The translations under genes and the position numbers were made by a program. The notes beneath the pieces are model-generated. The model was not told the origin of the DNA, searched no databases, and was given only the letters and a program-made list of their open reading frames with translations. This document shows, in pieces, positions 1 through 10,144 of a stretch of DNA of 64,000 bases. Numbering within the stretch: position 1 is the first letter of the stretch; each line of letters begins with the position of its first letter. Source of the stretch: an uncultured Hyphomonadaceae bacterium (lineage in GTDB: Bacteria > Pseudomonadota > Alphaproteobacteria > Caulobacterales > Hyphomonadaceae); the NCBI GenBank assembly GCA_913057945.1, contig CAJXOF010000015.1, forward strand, positions 39,764-103,763, given 5' to 3'.

Positions 1-1036
1 ATTGCTTGTACAAGGCGTTCTGGTCATCCGCGAACACAGTCAGTGCGTCAGCGTCCAATACGGCTTTTGCGGCGGTGGACAGAAGGCATTCCACGTTCTT
101 CCGCGTGCCCGTATTGATCCCGGCGGCGGGTCCGAGGATTACAGTGCTCGCCGATTCTATGGTTTCGCGAATCTGTTCGGCATTCGCCACTTCCTTCAGC
201 ATGATCGCGGTCAAATGGCTCGCATTTATTGCAATAGCGTCCGGCGGTGACAACAGAGTGACAAGACCCGCTCCGGCTCGCAAACCTGCGCGGCCGGCCA
301 ATCGTGCAGCGCCCGTCGAGGCTGCATTTCCGCTTACAACAGCAAGATGACCCCGGGCGTGCTTGTGACTGCCCTGCCCCGGTTGCGGTAGGTTGCGTCC
401 CCACAGGAGCGGGCTGTTTTCCAGAAGATGGGTTTGAACCGGCACACCGATATCGGCCACTAAGACGTCGCCGCAATAGGCTGCGCCGGGCAACAGGACA
501 TGCGCCGGTCGCAAGGCGGCAAAGGTGATGGTCCCCTCGGCCCGGAAGCATGGTCCGAGCGGTTTGGCCGACTCGCCATCAATGCCGGAGGGCACATCAA
601 TCGACACGACGCGCCCGCCACGCTCGGCCAATTTCGCCGCTATGCCGTCGAGCGGCCGGGCCAGGCCGCCCCCAAACAATGCATCCAGTACAATGTCGTG
701 CGGCGCCTCAAGCGCAGTCTCTAGCGGCTTGATCTCACCATCCCATTCGGCCGCTGCCTTGGCCGCATCACCAGTCAGGGCATCCTTGCCCACAAGACAG
801 AAAACCTCCACCTCACGCCAGAGCTTTGCGAGCTTTGCCGCGGCGATAAAGCCGTCCCCGCCATTACCGCCAGGCCCACACAGAACCTGGATTCGGCCTT
901 CCGGCCATTTGGCATGAACGAATTCAGCAACCGCGTTTCCGGCCCGTTGCATGAGGTCGAAACTGTCAGTGCCTTTGGAAAAAAGGTCTGCTTCCGCAGC
1001 CCGCATTTCCTGCGGAGTAAGAATAGGTCTGCCCAT
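1..1036 (-). CDS. nnr: Bifunctional NAD(P)H-hydrate epimerase / ADP-dependent dehydratase (partial, runs off window start)
   Basis: This enzyme repairs hydrated NAD(P)H: the N-terminal YjeF-like domain epimerises the hydrate and the C-terminal kinase-like domain dehydrates it using ADP. Translation from the ATG at 1036 gives 345 codons before the edge. The N-terminal domain shows a glycine-rich CGPGGNGGDGF motif at residues 53-63 and a VSIDVPSGIDGE motif near residue 155. The C-terminal domain begins around residue 225 (HKHARGHLAVVSGN) and includes VLDADALT close to the edge. The rest of the C-terminal domain, including the usual GDVLAG-type motif, lies outside the window. The start lies 9 nt after the stop of the upstream phosphatase gene, so the two are probably co-transcribed. 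The family call is firm; the 3' part cannot be judged. Confidence 0.9.
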   Translation of the reverse strand, partial: MGRPILTPQEMRAAEADLFSKGTDSFDLMQRAGNAVAEFVHAKWPEGRIQVLCGPGGNGGDGFIAAAKLAKLWREVEVFCLVGKDALTGDAAKAAAEWDGEIKPLETALEAPHDIVLDALFGGGLARPLDGIAAKLAERGGRVVSIDVPSGIDGESAKPLGPCFRAEGTITFAALRPAHVLLPGAAYCGDVLVADIGVPVQTHLLENSPLLWGRNLPQPGQGSHKHARGHLAVVSGNAASTGAARLAGRAGLRAGAGLVTLLSPPDAIAINASHLTAIMLKEVANAEQIRETIESASTVILGPAAGINTGTRKNVECLLSTAAKAVLDADALTVFADDQNALYKQ

Positions 1037-1045
1037 GGATGAATC

Positions 1046-1585
1046 TCATAGCACGCGGGTTTCGGATTCGCTGCCCAGTCGCTGAACTTTCAGGCCATCG
1101 GCGCTGCGTTCCAGCAACGTTACAGAACAATAGGTCGGCCGGAAGACGAGCGTCTCGGCCCGCTGCTGCAGCTTGCTGACCACGGCGTTGATCGCCACGA
1201 AATGCGTGAACACGACCGTATTGTCCGGCAGCCTTTCCAGGCTGGCAATCATGGCATCGCGCCAGACGGTGTGAGTGCTGGCCTCGTATTCCCAGGTGCC
1301 CGCCATGAAGTCCTGAAGCCATGCGACCCGGTCAGTGATTCCCTCCGGAGTCGCGATTTCGGAAACGTCTTCCATAATGGTGGCGGAAAGACCGAGCCGT
1401 GCCTCCAATGGACGCGCCGTTTCCCGGCATCGCTGCATGGGACTGCTGATGATGCGACCGATACCCAGAGCCTCGAGATTGGCGGCGACCGACTCAGCCT
1501 GGCGCTGGCCCAAATCGCTCAGGCCTGGGTTCGGATGGCTGCCCCAACTGGCGGCAGCTTCCCCGTGACGAACAAGATATAGCAT
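1046..1585 (-). CDS. Histidine phosphatase (phosphoglycerate mutase-like) family protein
   Basis: A 179-residue single-domain protein of the branch-2 histidine phosphatase type. The phospho-accepting RHG motif is at residues 6-8, right after the first beta strand (MLYLVRHGEA). A second conserved histidine is H128 in VVFTHFVAIN, and the arginine-bearing SSPMQRCRETA segment follows at about 48-58. These residues mark a phosphohydrolase, but nothing shows the substrate. SixA-like protein phosphatase or a small-metabolite phosphatase are both possible. The start at 1585 is preceded by GGGAG at a good distance. The frame stays open upstream to 1819, but that extension looks non-coding and would fill the promoter region. 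It is the first gene of a two-gene unit with nnr. Confidence 0.85.
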   Translation of the reverse strand: MLYLVRHGEAAASWGSHPNPGLSDLGQRQAESVAANLEALGIGRIISSPMQRCRETARPLEARLGLSATIMEDVSEIATPEGITDRVAWLQDFMAGTWEYEASTHTVWRDAMIASLERLPDNTVVFTHFVAINAVVSKLQQRAETLVFRPTYCSVTLLERSADGLKVQRLGSESETRVL

Positions 1586-2295
<710 letters not shown>

Positions 2296-2353
2296 GCGGC
2301 ACGTCGCAGAATACAAAAAACCTTAGAAGCTGTTTACTGGAGGGCAAATTCCA

Positions 2354-3757
2354 ATGGCCGATAACCTGCTGAAACTCATGAAGGATGAGGACGTCCAATA
2401 CGTCGACCTTCGCTTCACCGACCCTCGCGGGAAGATGCAGCATGTTTCTTTCCACAAGAACATGGTTGAAGACGATTTCTTCACCGAAGGCCAGATGTTT
2501 GATGGCTCATCCGTTGCGGGCTGGAAGGCGATCAACGAGTCCGACATGGTGCTGATGCCTGACACCAGCACGGCCATGATTGACCCGTTCTTTCAGCAGA
2601 CCACGCTGGCGGTGATGTGTGACATCCTGGACCCTATCACGGGCCAGGCTTACAATCGCGACCCACGCACGACGGCCAAGAAGGCCGAAGCCTATGTGAA
2701 GTCGAGCGGCGTGGGTGACACAGTGTTCTTCGGACCTGAAGCCGAGTTCTTCGTGTTCGATGACGTGCGTTGGTCCACCGAGCCTCACAAGACCGGATAC
2801 AGCTTCGATTCCACCGAACTGCCGATCAACACCGACAAGGAATACCCGATGGGCAATATGGGCCACCGCCCTGGCCCGAAGGGCGGCTATTTCCCGGTTC
2901 CTCCGGTGGATTCCGAGCAGGACATGCGCTCCGAGATGCTCTCCGTTATGGCTGACATCGGCCTTGATCCGGAAAAGCATCACCACGAAGTGGCACCAGC
3001 CCAGCACGAACTCGGGCTGAAATTCTCGACGCTGACCACGATGGCTGACCGCCTGCAGCTTTACAAATATGTGATCCACAATGTGGCCGCATCCTATGGC
3101 AAAACGGCAACCTTCATGCCCAAGCCGATGTTTGCAGACAATGGTTCCGGCATGCACGTCCACCAGTCCATCTGGTCGAATGGCAGCCCGCTCTTCGCAG
3201 GCGACCAGTATGCTGGCCTGTCTGAGACATGCCTTTATTATATCGGCGGCGTCATCAAGCACGCTCGCGCACTGAACGCCCTGACCAACCCGTCGACGAA
3301 CAGCTACAAGCGCCTCGTTCCGGGCTATGAAGCGCCCGTCATGCTCGCCTATTCTGCGCGCAACCGGTCCGCATCGATCCGGATTCCGTTCGGTTCCAAC
3401 CCGAAGGCCAAGCGCATCGAAACGCGCTTCCCGGACCCGACGGCCAACCCATACCTTGCCTTCGCAGCCCTGCTCATGGCTGGCCTCGACGGCATCGAAA
3501 ACAAGATCCATCCGGGCGATGCCATGGACAAGGACCTCTACGATCTGCCGCCTGAAGAGGCGAAATCGATCCCGCAAGTGTGCGGCTCACTGCGAGAAGC
3601 GCTTGCAGCGCTCGATGCAGACCGTAAGTTCCTTACCAAGGGCGGCGTGTTCGATGACGATCAGATCGATGCTTATATCGAGCTGAAAATGGAAGAGAAC
3701 ATGCGCTATGAACTCCACCCCCATCCGGTGGAATTCGACATGTACTACAAGGTGTAG
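2354..3757 (+). CDS. glnA: Glutamine synthetase, type I (adenylylated GSI-beta)
   Basis: Makes glutamine from glutamate, ammonia and ATP as a cytoplasmic dodecamer. The 467-residue length matches GSI. The N-terminal beta-grasp domain contains [17 protein letters not shown] (about 50-66). The catalytic domain has [11 protein letters not shown], the SGMHVHQS metal/ATP site and [10 protein letters not shown]. The adenylylation site is Tyr396 in [12 protein letters not shown], so activity should be tuned by GlnE under control of the PII protein encoded just upstream. GGAGGG precedes the ATG. A strong terminator follows the stop. Confidence 0.98.
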   Translation: MADNLLKLMKDEDVQYVDLRFTDPRGKMQHVSFHKNMVEDDFFTEGQMFDGSSVAGWKAINESDMVLMPDTSTAMIDPFFQQTTLAVMCDILDPITGQAYNRDPRTTAKKAEAYVKSSGVGDTVFFGPEAEFFVFDDVRWSTEPHKTGYSFDSTELPINTDKEYPMGNMGHRPGPKGGYFPVPPVDSEQDMRSEMLSVMADIGLDPEKHHHEVAPAQHELGLKFSTLTTMADRLQLYKYVIHNVAASYGKTATFMPKPMFADNGSGMHVHQSIWSNGSPLFAGDQYAGLSETCLYYIGGVIKHARALNALTNPSTNSYKRLVPGYEAPVMLAYSARNRSASIRIPFGSNPKAKRIETRFPDPTANPYLAFAALLMAGLDGIENKIHPGDAMDKDLYDLPPEEAKSIPQVCGSLREALAALDADRKFLTKGGVFDDDQIDAYIELKMEENMRYELHPHPVEFDMYYKV

Positions 3758-3788
3758 GGGCCTGTTCTCTCTCTCCTCTAATCCTTGT

Positions 3789-3818
3789 AGAGGCCGGTAT
3801 CGCAAGGTACCGGCCTCT
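3789..3818 (+). terminator. Rho-independent terminator of glnBA
   Basis: An 11-bp perfect stem (3789-3799 with 3808-3818, GGCCGGTA core) with an 8-nt loop is followed by TCTTT. It begins about 30 nt after the glnA stop. Confidence 0.85.
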
Positions 3819-3954
3819 TCTTTATCCGGCTTTGGAATCTCACAGAAAACCGAACCACACTCGGCAGAAGAGCCACGAGCGGCTTCCGAACGTCCAGGAC
3901 TGGGCCTATAGCTGCTTTTTCCTTGGTATCAATTGTTCAGATCTGAAATCAAAA

Positions 3955-3980
3955 ACGCCCCGACCATTTGGACGGGGCGT
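3955..3980 (-). terminator. Rho-independent terminator of clpX
   Basis: An 8-bp ACGCCCCG/CGGGGCGT stem with a 10-nt loop is followed on the minus strand by a run of five T (plus-strand AAAAA at 3951-3955). It lies about 25 nt beyond the clpX stop and faces the glnA terminator. The 136 bp between the two terminators hold no gene that I can see; they include a perfect 12-bp palindrome at 3936-3947. Confidence 0.85.
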
Positions 3981-4004
3981 CTGAATATTGGATCTGTATT
4001 GAAG

Positions 4005-5267
4005 TCAGCCCGCTTCAGGCTGACTTTTCTTGGCGTGGACGTAGAGCGGCTCGGCATTGCCCTCCACCACTTCGCCATTGATCACGACCTCTTCCACACC
4101 GCGCAGGTTTGGCAGTTCGAACATCGTGTCGAGCAGAATGCCCTCCATGATCGACCGCAGCCCGCGCGCCCCGGTTTTCCGGGCAATGGCCCGTCGTGCA
4201 ACAGCGATCAGAGCCTCTGGCGTGAAGTTCAATTCGACACTCTCCATGTCGAAGAGCTTCTGGTACTGTTTCAGCAGAGCGTTCTTCGGCTCCGTGAGAA
4301 TCTTGATCAGGGCTTCCTCGTCGAGGTCTTCGAGCGTCGCAATGACAGGCAGGCGCCCGATGAATTCCGGGATGAGGCCGAAGCGCTGAAGGTCTTCCGG
4401 CTCTGTATTGCGCAGGATTTCGCCCACGCCGCGCTCTTCCGATTCCTTGAGCGAAGCACCGAAGCCGATCGAAGCCCCCTCGCCCCGTGAGGCGATGATC
4501 TTGTCGAGGCCGGCAAAGGCTCCGCCACAGATGAACAGGATATTGGTCGTATCCACTTGCAGAAATTCCTGCTGTGGATGCTTACGCCCGCCCTGAGGCG
4601 GCACAGCAGCGACCGTGCCTTCCATGATCTTGAGAAGCGCCTGCTGGACGCCTTCTCCAGAAACATCACGCGTAATGGACGGATTGTCGGACTTGCGGGA
4701 GATTTTGTCGATTTCGTCGATATAGACGATGCCGCGCTGGGCGCGTTCAACATTGTAATCGGCCGACTGAAGCAACTTCAGGACAATGTTCTCAACATCC
4801 TCACCAACATAGCCAGCTTCAGTGAGCGTGGTCGCGTCCGCCATGGTGAACGGCACGTCGAGAATGCGGGCCAATGTCTGCGCAAGAAGTGTCTTCCCGC
4901 AACCCGTCGGACCGACGAGGAGGATGTTCGACTTGGAAAGCTCCACACCATCCGTTTTCCCGGCATGGGACAGGCGTTTGTAATGGTTGTGAACGGCCAC
5001 AGAGAGAATACGCTTGGCGTGAACCTGGCCAATGACATAGTCATCCAGCACATCGCAGATTTCCTGAGGTGTCGGGACGCCTTCACGAGAGCGGACCATG
5101 GAGGTCTTGTTCTCTTCGCGAATGATATCCATGCAAAGTTCAACGCATTCATCACAGATGAACACGGTCGGGCCGGCAATCAGCTTCTTCACTTCATGCT
5201 GGCTTTTTCCACAGAACGAACAATAGAGTGTGTTCTTGGAATCGCCTGAGCCATTTTGTTTAGTCAT
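4005..5267 (-). CDS. clpX: ATP-dependent Clp protease ATP-binding subunit ClpX
   Basis: AAA+ unfoldase that delivers substrates to ClpP. The 420 residues contain an N-terminal C4 zinc finger (C16, C19, C38, C41), Walker A GPTGCGKT, Walker [11 protein letters not shown], the IGF ClpP-docking loop (SIGFGA), and the sensor-2 [10 protein letters not shown] segment. Length and architecture are standard. The start ATG is the first in frame before the zinc finger. clpP lies upstream on the same strand across a 126-nt spacer that may hold a separate clpX promoter. In alphaproteobacteria ClpXP controls the cell cycle by degrading CtrA; that role here is inferred. Confidence 0.98.
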   Translation of the reverse strand: MTKQNGSGDSKNTLYCSFCGKSQHEVKKLIAGPTVFICDECVELCMDIIREENKTSMVRSREGVPTPQEICDVLDDYVIGQVHAKRILSVAVHNHYKRLSHAGKTDGVELSKSNILLVGPTGCGKTLLAQTLARILDVPFTMADATTLTEAGYVGEDVENIVLKLLQSADYNVERAQRGIVYIDEIDKISRKSDNPSITRDVSGEGVQQALLKIMEGTVAAVPPQGGRKHPQQEFLQVDTTNILFICGGAFAGLDKIIASRGEGASIGFGASLKESEERGVGEILRNTEPEDLQRFGLIPEFIGRLPVIATLEDLDEEALIKILTEPKNALLKQYQKLFDMESVELNFTPEALIAVARRAIARKTGARGLRSIMEGILLDTMFELPNLRGVEEVVINGEVVEGNAEPLYVHAKKSQPEAG

Positions 5268-5333
5268 GCCGTCCTCAATGCCGGGTAAGGCTTAATTTCG
5301 TCTTTAAGACGTCGTGCTCGGTCTACTATTAAG

Positions 5334-5361
5334 ACAATAGGGTTATCAACCTGCCCTGCAA
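5334..5361 (-). promoter_or_regulatory. Possible sigma-70 promoter for clpX
   Basis: In the clpP-clpX spacer the minus strand reads TTGCAG (5361-5356), 16 nt, then TATTGT (5339-5334), about 67 nt before the clpX start. The -35 match resembles the rpsB promoter in this window. This is a pattern match only. Confidence 0.3.
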
Positions 5362-5393
5362 GAGGCAGGCCGCACTGACAAGGGAGAGGGTCC

Positions 5394-6017
5394 CTATTTA
5401 TCATCCTCGGCCGTCCGGCGCTCAAAGACCTTGTCAACAATGCCAAATTCCTTGGCTTCTTCTGCGGTCAGGAACGTGTCCCGATCCAGCTTGCGTTCAA
5501 TTACATCATACTCCTGCCCGGTATGGCGGACATAGATATTGTTCAGTCGTCGCTTCAGCTCGATGATTTCCTCGGCATGGCGCTCAATATCTGTTGCAAC
5601 GCCAGAGTAGCCGCCCGATGGCTGGTGGAGCATGACGCGTGCATTTGGCAGCGCGATCCGCATACCCTTTTCACCGGCGGCCAGAAGAAGCGATCCCATA
5701 GAGGCCGCCTGGCCGATACATACGGTGGAAATGGGGCAGCGGATATACTGCATCGTGTCGTAGATCGCGAGGCCGGACGAAACATAGCCGCCCGGGCTGT
5801 TGATATACATCGCAATGTCTTTCTTCGGGTTTTCCGACTCGAGGAAAAGGAGCTGGGACGTGATCAGCGCTGCCATGCTGTCATCAATGCCACCCGTCAC
5901 GAAGATGATCCGCTCTTTCAGCAGGCGCGAGAAAATATCGAAAGCTCGCTCGCCGCGGCTCGTCTGCTCCACGACCATGGGAACAAGGTTGAGCGCTGTC
6001 TGGAAAGAAGTCGTCAT
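5394..6017 (-). CDS. clpP: ATP-dependent Clp protease proteolytic subunit ClpP
   Basis: Serine peptidase that forms the double-heptamer degradation chamber with ClpX or ClpA. The 207-residue protein carries the catalytic triad S106 ([10 protein letters not shown]), H131 (MLHQPSGG) and D180 ([11 protein letters not shown]). The spacing matches E. coli ClpP. The usual N-terminal [20 protein letters not shown] is present after a short leader. It lies upstream of clpX with a 126-nt gap, and 112 nt separate it from the preceding hydrolase gene, room for its own promoter. Confidence 0.98.
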   Translation of the reverse strand: MTTSFQTALNLVPMVVEQTSRGERAFDIFSRLLKERIIFVTGGIDDSMAALITSQLLFLESENPKKDIAMYINSPGGYVSSGLAIYDTMQYIRCPISTVCIGQAASMGSLLLAAGEKGMRIALPNARVMLHQPSGGYSGVATDIERHAEEIIELKRRLNNIYVRHTGQEYDVIERKLDRDTFLTAEEAKEFGIVDKVFERRTAEDDK

Positions 6018-6129
6018 GAATCGTGCCTTGATGGTTTCTCGAAGGAATCTTTACTGCACAGGAGTGGCAGAGAGACGTATATTTGTCCACGTATCCCTCA
6101 CTGCAAGAGGTATTCCGCTGTGGAAACAG

Positions 6130-7173
6130 TTAGCGAAATGGCCACTCAGGGGAACCACTCGGGTATTCGGCATCAGGATCGCGCATGAAAGCGAGATAAT
6201 CGGCATGCACGTTTTCGGCCTGAAGGTCGCGCAGGAGCATGTGATAGCCTTGCGGATAGTACACTGTCCGAACCTGAGGCGGCAGAATTCTGGCCGTCCG
6301 TTTCATGCCATTCGGGGGGATGACGTAGTCATTGGCACCGTAGGAAATTAGCACCGGCAAATCGGCAGGAAGGTTCCCTGCCCTGTCATGGGCTGTCTCC
6401 ATCAATGAGACCACACCATACACTTGGTCGATTCTGTTTTCGCGCAGCATGAGCGGGTTGGCCCAGGTTTCCCGGAGCATGTCGATATTGTCGCTGGGTT
6501 CAATCCGGACGAAACGGGCCGGAGGCCGAACGATCCATCCGGGATTGGTGTGGGCCGACATCCAGAGGCTTGCTCGGTAAAGCGGGTTCATGGCACCCCA
6601 GCCACGCAGGCCGGGCCCGGATGCGATCAGCCGGTCCGCGTCTGGCGGGGCGTCCGATCCAAACGCCGATATCGCCACGGCAGCCCCCATCGAAATGCCG
6701 ACAACAGTGAGAGTTGCGTTCGGGTGTCTGCGGCGCGCCACCGCAACCGCCGTGCGCAAATCTTCGCGCATCAGTTCCTCATCCGGCCAAAGCCCCCTGC
6801 CCGGGGACCGGCCAAAGCCTCTTTGATCATAAGCGTACGTCGTTACGCCATGGGCCGCCCAATAGGGCGCAGCCATGTGAAACGCATTTGCGAAATCATT
6901 CATGCCATGCAGACCCACCACCACATGCTCTGGTTCTTCTACGCCTTCGGTTGGCCACACTGTCAGACCAAGCTCTGCCCCATCCCTCGCGATGAAAAGA
7001 TCCCGGTCTGGCAGAAATTGCGGTACCGTCACCTGTGCGCCGGTCAGCGCCCCTGTCGTCACAGGATGCACACACCCTGAAAGCAGGAATACCGCATAGA
7101 ACAGGAAGAGCCCGCCAAGCGCCCATGAGCCACGCTGAGCGAGATGAAAGACTCTCCTTTTTCGACCGATCAT
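6130..7173 (-). CDS. Exported alpha/beta hydrolase, probable lipoprotein (monoglyceride lipase-like)
   Basis: A serine hydrolase with the complete triad. Numbered from the ATG at 7173, these are S161 in VGISMGAAV, D282 in SYGANDYVIP and H311 in QGYHMLLRD. A GLHGMNDFA oxyanion motif sits at about 88-96. The Hydrolase_4 arrangement resembles monoglyceride lipases and lysophospholipases, but the substrate is unknown. The N-terminus has RKRR, a hydrophobic stretch and LLSGC with the lipobox cysteine at C34, so a lipid-anchored periplasmic location is likely. I chose ATG 7173 over the TTG at 7203 because it puts the charged residues directly before the signal helix. Neither start has a strong Shine-Dalgarno. 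Confidence 0.85.
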   Translation of the reverse strand: MIGRKRRVFHLAQRGSWALGGLFLFYAVFLLSGCVHPVTTGALTGAQVTVPQFLPDRDLFIARDGAELGLTVWPTEGVEEPEHVVVGLHGMNDFANAFHMAAPYWAAHGVTTYAYDQRGFGRSPGRGLWPDEELMREDLRTAVAVARRRHPNATLTVVGISMGAAVAISAFGSDAPPDADRLIASGPGLRGWGAMNPLYRASLWMSAHTNPGWIVRPPARFVRIEPSDNIDMLRETWANPLMLRENRIDQVYGVVSLMETAHDRAGNLPADLPVLISYGANDYVIPPNGMKRTARILPPQVRTVYYPQGYHMLLRDLQAENVHADYLAFMRDPDAEYPSGSPEWPFR

Positions 7174-7358
7174 TTGTGATTTCGTCAAACCGCGCTTCTC
7201 CAAGCCAACGTCGTGTGATTAATTGCTCACTTATGCTTTTTTTCCAATATCCTGCCGTCTCGGTCAAGCCGGAGTTTCATTGATCGATTTCCTTATGCCT
7301 CTGGACAGATCGCCCCATTTGAACGGAAATTAGAAACCTCATGGAGGAGGCTAGCGCC

Positions 7359-8252
7359 GTGCCGATATCCCGTATCATTGAGCCCCGAATGCACGACCTC
7401 GGAGGCGGTTTCGTTGTCCGGCGTGTCTTGCCGTTTCACGCGCATCGATCTGTTGGGCCGTTCGTATTCTTCGATCATTTTGGTCCTGTGGAATTCGATC
7501 CAGGTGCGAGCTTCAATGTTCTTCCGCATCCGCATATCGGGTTATCGACTGTGACGTTCCTGTTCGATGGCGCAATCCGGCATCGGGATTCCCTGGGCAA
7601 TGATCTGGTAATCGAGCCCGATGCGGTCAACTGGATGACTGCCGGGCGGGGCATTGTCCATTCCGAGCGTACGCCTGACTCGCATCGCAAACATGGCCAG
7701 CTCATGCACGGACTACAGACATGGGTGGCCCTTCCACGCGATGAGGAGGATTGCCCGCCGGCCTTTATTCACCACCCTGCCGACACTCTACCCGCCTTCA
7801 GTGTGGGCGATGTCAGAGTGAAAGTGCTGGCCGGGTCCGCCTGGGGGCATAACTCTCCCGTGTCGTTTCCGTGGCCAATCCTGTACCTCGCGCTCGAAGT
7901 CGACTCCGAAGCCGATATCATTCTCCCTGCGGAGATGGCAATTGAACGCGCTTTGTATGTGGTGACAGGACGCGCGCAAATCGGTGACTCTATGGTGACC
8001 GAAGGGCGCATGGCTGTGCTGGGGTCCGATTTGGATGTGACCGTCAAATTGGCTGGAGGCACCAAGGCGATGATCTGCGGGGGAGCCCCTATGGATTCGC
8101 CGCGCAAGATGGATTGGAACTTCGTGTCGAGCGACAGCGCCAAGATTGAACAGGCCAAAGCCGACTGGACGGCGGCCATGAACGGTGGAGGCTCGGCGAG
8201 ATTTCCCCTTGTTCCGGGGGATGAGGAAGAGTGGATTCCCATTCCCTCCTGA
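7359..8252 (+). CDS. Pirin family protein
   Basis: A bicupin of the pirin family, about 297 residues. The N-terminal cupin holds the metal ligands of the family: HPHIGLSTV (about residues 54-62) and, 40 residues later, HSERTPDSHRKHG. Bacterial pirins include quercetin 2,3-dioxygenases and regulatory proteins; the sequence does not decide which. A perfect GGAGGAGG at 7343-7350 stands 8 nt before GTG 7359. It would fall inside the gene if ATG 7341 were used, so I prefer the GTG; ATG 7341 would add six residues. It is a single plus-strand gene with its own upstream region. Confidence 0.85.
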   Translation: MPISRIIEPRMHDLGGGFVVRRVLPFHAHRSVGPFVFFDHFGPVEFDPGASFNVLPHPHIGLSTVTFLFDGAIRHRDSLGNDLVIEPDAVNWMTAGRGIVHSERTPDSHRKHGQLMHGLQTWVALPRDEEDCPPAFIHHPADTLPAFSVGDVRVKVLAGSAWGHNSPVSFPWPILYLALEVDSEADIILPAEMAIERALYVVTGRAQIGDSMVTEGRMAVLGSDLDVTVKLAGGTKAMICGGAPMDSPRKMDWNFVSSDSAKIEQAKADWTAAMNGGGSARFPLVPGDEEEWIPIPS

Positions 8253-8347
8253 TTTCAGGCACAGAATTCTAGTGACGCCCTTCCTTGCCGATTGGTAAGG
8301 CTCGTGCCAGATCATGACCAACCATAGCCTTTGACGGGAAATACAGA

Positions 8348-10087
8348 ATGAAGCGACTACTCATATCGGCATCTGTCCTGACGCTTGCGGCATGCGGCGC
8401 GCAGGAGCCCACTATCGAAACACCGGCAGCACCGGAACCAGAGGCGGCAACTGAGTTGCTCATGCCCCTGCCCGAACAAACCAGCGCGGACATCACGGCC
8501 GAAGATCTGGCCGTGCGTATCAAGACGCTTGCCGATGATACATTTGAGGGCCGAGGCCCCGGTACGCCAGCGGGCGAAGCATCTGCTGATTGGATCGCCG
8601 CCGAGATGAGCCGAATCGGCCTGGAGCCTGCCGGCGACAATGGCAGCTTTTTTCAGACTGTGGAGATGGTGAACCAGACGGTCGACACCGATGCCTCGTT
8701 CTTCCAGCTGACCACGCCGGATGGCACCGAACTGCCCATGACCCCCAAGGAAGATGTGGTCTTCTGGACCAAGCGCCAGAACACGAATGAACTCGCATTC
8801 GATCCAACGGATGTCGTGTTTGTCGGCTATGGCTCTGTCGCGCCGGAATATGACTGGGACGATTATGCCGGTCAGGATTATGCGGGCAAGACCGTCGTCA
8901 TGCTGGTCAATGATCCAGGCTTTGCGACGGGCGACCCGGAACTCTTCAACGGTAAATCCATGACCTATTACGGCCGTTGGACCTACAAGTACGAGGAAGC
9001 CGCCCGCCAAGGCGCGACCGCAGCAATTGTGATTCACGAAACCGAGCCGGCTTCATATGGTTGGGACGTTGTTTCCAATTCCTGGAGCGGCGCACAATCT
9101 GATCTCGTTCGCGCCGATGGTGGCGCTGAGCGCACCATGCTTGAGGGCTGGATTACACGCGACACGGCAGAGGCCCTGTTTGCCAGCGCAGGACTGGATC
9201 TGGAAACGCTGAAACAGCAGGCAAAGTCCAACGACTTCCAGCCTGTGGCGCTTGAGGGCGTGAAAGCCAGCGGAAAGATTTCGCAGACCATCGACCAGCT
9301 TGAGAGCCGCAATGTGGTGGGCCGCCTGCCCGGCAAAACGACCCCCGATGAATACATGCTGTACACGGCGCACTGGGATCATCTCGGCAAGAAGTCCGAA
9401 GAGAAGACCGGCGCACCCGGCGAGGATTTCTATCAGGACCAGATCTTCAATGGCGCGGTTGATAATGCGACGGGCTCTGCTGCCCTGCTTGAAATCGCGG
9501 AAGCCATGGCTTCGGAAGAGCTGGAGCGGTCCGCCCTCTTCCTGTCGGTGACCCTTGAGGAATCCGGCCTGCTCGGATCTGCCTATTACGCAGAGAACCC
9601 GCTCGTACCGCACAGTCAGATCGTTGCCGGGATCAACATGGACGGCGCACTGCCAATCGGCCGTACGAAGGACATGGTTATTGTCGGATATGGTGCCTCT
9701 GAACTTGAAGACATGTTGAAGGACGTGCTCGACGAGCAAGGCCGTGTCATCAAGCCGGACGCCAAGCCTGAAGCTGGCTATTTCTATCGCTCCGATCACA
9801 TCTCTCTCGCCAAGAAAGGTGTGCCAATGCTGTATGCGGATGGCGGGCAGGACAAGGTCGATGGGGGCGTGGCGGCCGGCAAGGCGGCAGCAGCCGTGTA
9901 CACAGCCGAGCGCTACCACAAGCCGATGGACGAGTATTCCGAAGACTGGGACCTCTCCGGGTTCACCGAAGACATCCAGGCTCTCTACGAAGTCGGGCTG
10001 AAGATCGCCCAATCGGATGAGTGGCCCACTTGGTACGAGGGCAATGAATTCGAAGCCGCTCGCAAGAAAAGCCTCGAACAGAACTAA
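8348..10087 (+). CDS. M28 family zinc metallopeptidase, lipoprotein
   Basis: A 579-residue exported peptidase. The signal peptide ends in LTLAAC, so C16 is the likely lipidation site, followed by a proline/alanine/glutamate-rich linker. A protease-associated domain occupies roughly residues 150-290. The peptidase domain has the M28 metal-binding order: HWDHLG (about 341), DNATGSAALLE (about 372), the catalytic EESGLLGS (about 403), an aspartate in NMDG (about 431) and RSDHISLAKKGVP (about 480). Related enzymes are aminopeptidases or glutamate carboxypeptidase-like. The gene is followed by a strong terminator, so it is probably monocistronic. Confidence 0.93.
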   Translation: MKRLLISASVLTLAACGAQEPTIETPAAPEPEAATELLMPLPEQTSADITAEDLAVRIKTLADDTFEGRGPGTPAGEASADWIAAEMSRIGLEPAGDNGSFFQTVEMVNQTVDTDASFFQLTTPDGTELPMTPKEDVVFWTKRQNTNELAFDPTDVVFVGYGSVAPEYDWDDYAGQDYAGKTVVMLVNDPGFATGDPELFNGKSMTYYGRWTYKYEEAARQGATAAIVIHETEPASYGWDVVSNSWSGAQSDLVRADGGAERTMLEGWITRDTAEALFASAGLDLETLKQQAKSNDFQPVALEGVKASGKISQTIDQLESRNVVGRLPGKTTPDEYMLYTAHWDHLGKKSEEKTGAPGEDFYQDQIFNGAVDNATGSAALLEIAEAMASEELERSALFLSVTLEESGLLGSAYYAENPLVPHSQIVAGINMDGALPIGRTKDMVIVGYGASELEDMLKDVLDEQGRVIKPDAKPEAGYFYRSDHISLAKKGVPMLYADGGQDKVDGGVAAGKAAAAVYTAERYHKPMDEYSEDWDLSGFTEDIQALYEVGLKIAQSDEWPTWYEGNEFEAARKKSLEQN

Positions 10088-10094
10088 TTGATTT

Positions 10095-10117
10095 GTCCCC
10101 GCCTCACCGGCGGGGAC
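10095..10117 (+). terminator. Rho-independent terminator of the M28 peptidase gene
   Basis: A 9-bp GTCCCCGCC/GGCGGGGAC stem with a 5-nt loop is followed by TTTTTCTT, 8 nt after the stop codon. Confidence 0.9.
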
Positions 10118-10144
10118 TTTTTCTTCACGGGACTGACCTGACAA

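Noticed and set aside
2507..3577. Long open frame antisense to glnA (356 codons)
   Set aside because: It lies wholly opposite a well-conserved gene. Such frames are a by-product of high-GC codon use, and its translation shows no recognisable domain.
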